From: Myxococcales bacterium
Lineage (GTDB): Bacteria; Myxococcota_A; UBA9042
Length of the DNA stretch: 50,755 nucleotides
Assembly: GCA_009692425.1 (NCBI GenBank)
Contig: SHZF01000028.1
Span: 1 to 50,755 of the forward strand
Reading direction: 5' to 3'
Shown here in pieces: positions 49,522-50,755 of this stretch. Every line of letters begins with the position of its first letter. The first letter of the stretch is position 1. The translations under genes were made by a program, and so were the position numbers. The notes under the pieces were generated by a model. The model worked only from the letters and a program-made list of their open reading frames with translations. It searched no databases and had not been told where the DNA came from.

Positions 49522-50755
49522 TCATGGACCGCACACCGCAGCGGCGGCCGCGCCGATGTCGAGGTGCCGGAATGAGAGGCCAGTCGATGCGTCCGTCACC
49601 GTGCGCCCCGTGCCCACGAGCACCGAGCGAATCGCAGACGGAGACAGCGTCGGCTTGCAACCCGCCAGCAGCGCTGCGGCGGCGGCGACGACCGGCGCGG
49701 CTTGCGAGGTGCCCGCCATCTCCGTGACGCCTCCTCCCATCTTGGCAGCCAGCGTCCACGCGCCGGGCGCGACAATGTCGAGGCGAGGGCCGCGATTGGT
49801 GAAGCAGGCGATGCGACGTGTGCCAGTCGTCTTGTCCGTGCACAGGCCGGGCCACTGCCCAGAGCCTGCCGCCGTGTCATAGCTCGCGCCGACGGCGATC
49901 GCGCCGGGTACGCAGGCCGGAGCCGACAGGCCTGCCAAGGCCCCACCATTGCCCGAAGCCACCACGACCGCGACGCCCTTGGTGCGCAGGACGGCCACCG
50001 CCTTCGTAGTCGCAGGGTCCTTGCCGCCGCACGAGCCCGCGTACACGGCGTCGGAGCCGAGGCTGAGATTGATCACGCGGACATTCCACTTCGCCGCCCG
50101 GGCGCCCACCCAGTCCAGTGCAGCGACGACATCGGCAGTCGTGCCTTTGCCGTTCTTGCCGAGAACGCGCACGGCGACGAGTTCCGACGCGGGGGCGAGC
50201 CCTGGCGTCACGGCGCCGGCTGCACCCGCGATGATCGACGCGACGTGAGTCCCGTGCCCATTGCCATCGGGCGCAGCGTCCGCCTCCGCCTGACCCCAGG
50301 GTGGGCAGCCCCCGGTCCCCGGCCCCGCAAAGCAATGCTGGGCCAACACCTTGCCTGCCAAGGCCGGATGGGTGGCGTCGACGCCCGTGTCGAGCACGGC
50401 GACGCGCACGCCCGCGCCCAACGCGCCGTACGACCAAGCGACTGCGGCGCGCGTGACCTTGGCCACTTGGACCAGCTGGCTGTGCACAGGCGTATCCGCC
50501 TGCAAGTCCGCGACCGAGGGGTGACGGCGCAACCACGCCATGCCCGCGGAGCTTGCGCTGCCGACGACGACACCAATCGTGTCAAGCCGGCGCTCAACCG
50601 CGAACAGGCCAGGGGGCACGTCCGCCAAGAACGCTGCTGTGGCACGTGGGAGCGGCACCGATCCGGGTGCGGCCGTGGGGCCCCGCAGCACAACGAGCGT
50701 GCGTTGCCGGCTGGTGGCCAGCGCGCCCTCCTGAGTCCCAATCGGGGCGATCGGG
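49522..50755 (-). CDS. Subtilisin-like serine protease (S8 family), N-terminus cut by the window edge
   Basis: The minus frame is open through position 50755, so the start lies outside; the first internal GTG (50691) is not the real start. The catalytic triad is intact: Asp in VAVLDTGVDATHP, His in GNGHGTHVASIIAG, and Ser in GTSQAAPVVAAAAALL; the oxyanion Asn is in VVASGNGGAL. Upstream of the catalytic domain a segment (RTLVVLRGP...AVERRLDTIGVVVGSAS) resembles an inhibitor-type propeptide. About 410 residues are visible. A signal peptide should be further upstream. Likely a secreted protease. Convergent with hisH (20 bp). Confidence 0.93.
   Translation of the reverse strand, partial: PIAPIGTQEGALATSRQRTLVVLRGPTAAPGSVPLPRATAAFLADVPPGLFAVERRLDTIGVVVGSASSAGMAWLRRHPSVADLQADTPVHSQLVQVAKVTRAAVAWSYGALGAGVRVAVLDTGVDATHPALAGKVLAQHCFAGPGTGGCPPWGQAEADAAPDGNGHGTHVASIIAGAAGAVTPGLAPASELVAVRVLGKNGKGTTADVVAALDWVGARAAKWNVRVINLSLGSDAVYAGSCGGKDPATTKAVAVLRTKGVAVVVASGNGGALAGLSAPACVPGAIAVGASYDTAAGSGQWPGLCTDKTTGTRRIACFTNRGPRLDIVAPGAWTLAAKMGGGVTEMAGTSQAAPVVAAAAALLAGCKPTLSPSAIRSVLVGTGRTVTDASTGLSFRHLDIGAAAAAVCGP

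Overview
The window is about 50.8 kb of GC-rich chromosomal DNA. It looks like a Myxococcota-type (deltaproteobacterial, predatory or social lineage) genome. The main grounds are several secreted lipoproteins with Asp/Ala/Gly-rich linkers, CG[PS]DGCGG cysteine repeats and somatomedin-B-like domains, together with long genes, GTG/TTG starts and SPOR/TPR/OmpA envelope proteins. This is a lineage guess from gene style; no 16S or phage marker is present. There are no rRNA, tRNA, CRISPR, IS or integrase genes that I can support.

Layout. 1-4.1 kb: a 5'-complete but window-truncated M3 oligopeptidase (minus), then a CaiB/BaiF CoA-transferase and an aldehyde dehydrogenase (plus). 4.17-4.59 kb: two convergent gene beginnings (a lipoprotein and a zinc-ribbon protein) run into each other and look like a deletion scar. 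4.6-7.7 kb: a divergent pair of secreted proteins, one a CGPDGCGG lipoprotein and one with P-domain and fibrinogen-like domains. 7.8-14.35 kb (minus): argS, a SPOR protein, a Lon-like AAA+ protease and an NTF2-like protein. 14.35-16.45 kb: repeats, a UDP-glucuronate decarboxylase-like gene and rpmB. 16.4-19.3 kb: lipoprotein cyclophilin plus a TPR protein. 19.3-20.8 kb: divergent nth/xth base-excision repair genes. 20.8-25.4 kb: a lipoprotein, an OmpA-like lipoprotein, a DUF3108-like protein, an aldo/keto reductase and a GYF_2 protein. 25.6-31 kb: a 19-bp tandem repeat, an MBL hydrolase and two Cys-rich lipoproteins. 31.1-35.8 kb (minus): selD-fadI-fadJ. 36.0-42.1 kb (plus): a degenerate PlsX paralogue, an APP1-like HAD phosphatase and a 1,322-residue Cys-rich lipoprotein, chained by ATGA overlaps. 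42.2-45.3 kb (minus): a TPR lipoprotein and a thioredoxin-like protein. 45.4-49.5 kb (plus): hisG, a hisC-HAD fusion, hisB and hisH. 49.5 kb to the end (minus): an S8 protease, 5'-truncated by the window edge.

The most interesting signals are four. (1) A 122-bp hairpin-bearing repeat occurs twice, 12 kb apart, each time in the same orientation and the same register directly upstream of a sigma70-like promoter (rpmB and a Cys-rich lipoprotein). (2) A three-gene, translationally coupled cassette joins a PlsX paralogue that has lost signature residues, an APP1-like phosphatase and a giant surface lipoprotein built from a five-times-repeated Cys/Trp module. (3) A HisC-HAD fusion lies in a his operon whose hisB has no phosphatase domain, so the HAD half is the natural candidate for the missing histidinol-phosphatase. 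(4) A dispersed ~77-bp imperfect palindrome flanks the argS-SPOR block.

Functionally the window mixes central metabolism (beta-oxidation, histidine synthesis, translation, DNA repair) with an unusually large share of envelope and secreted proteins.
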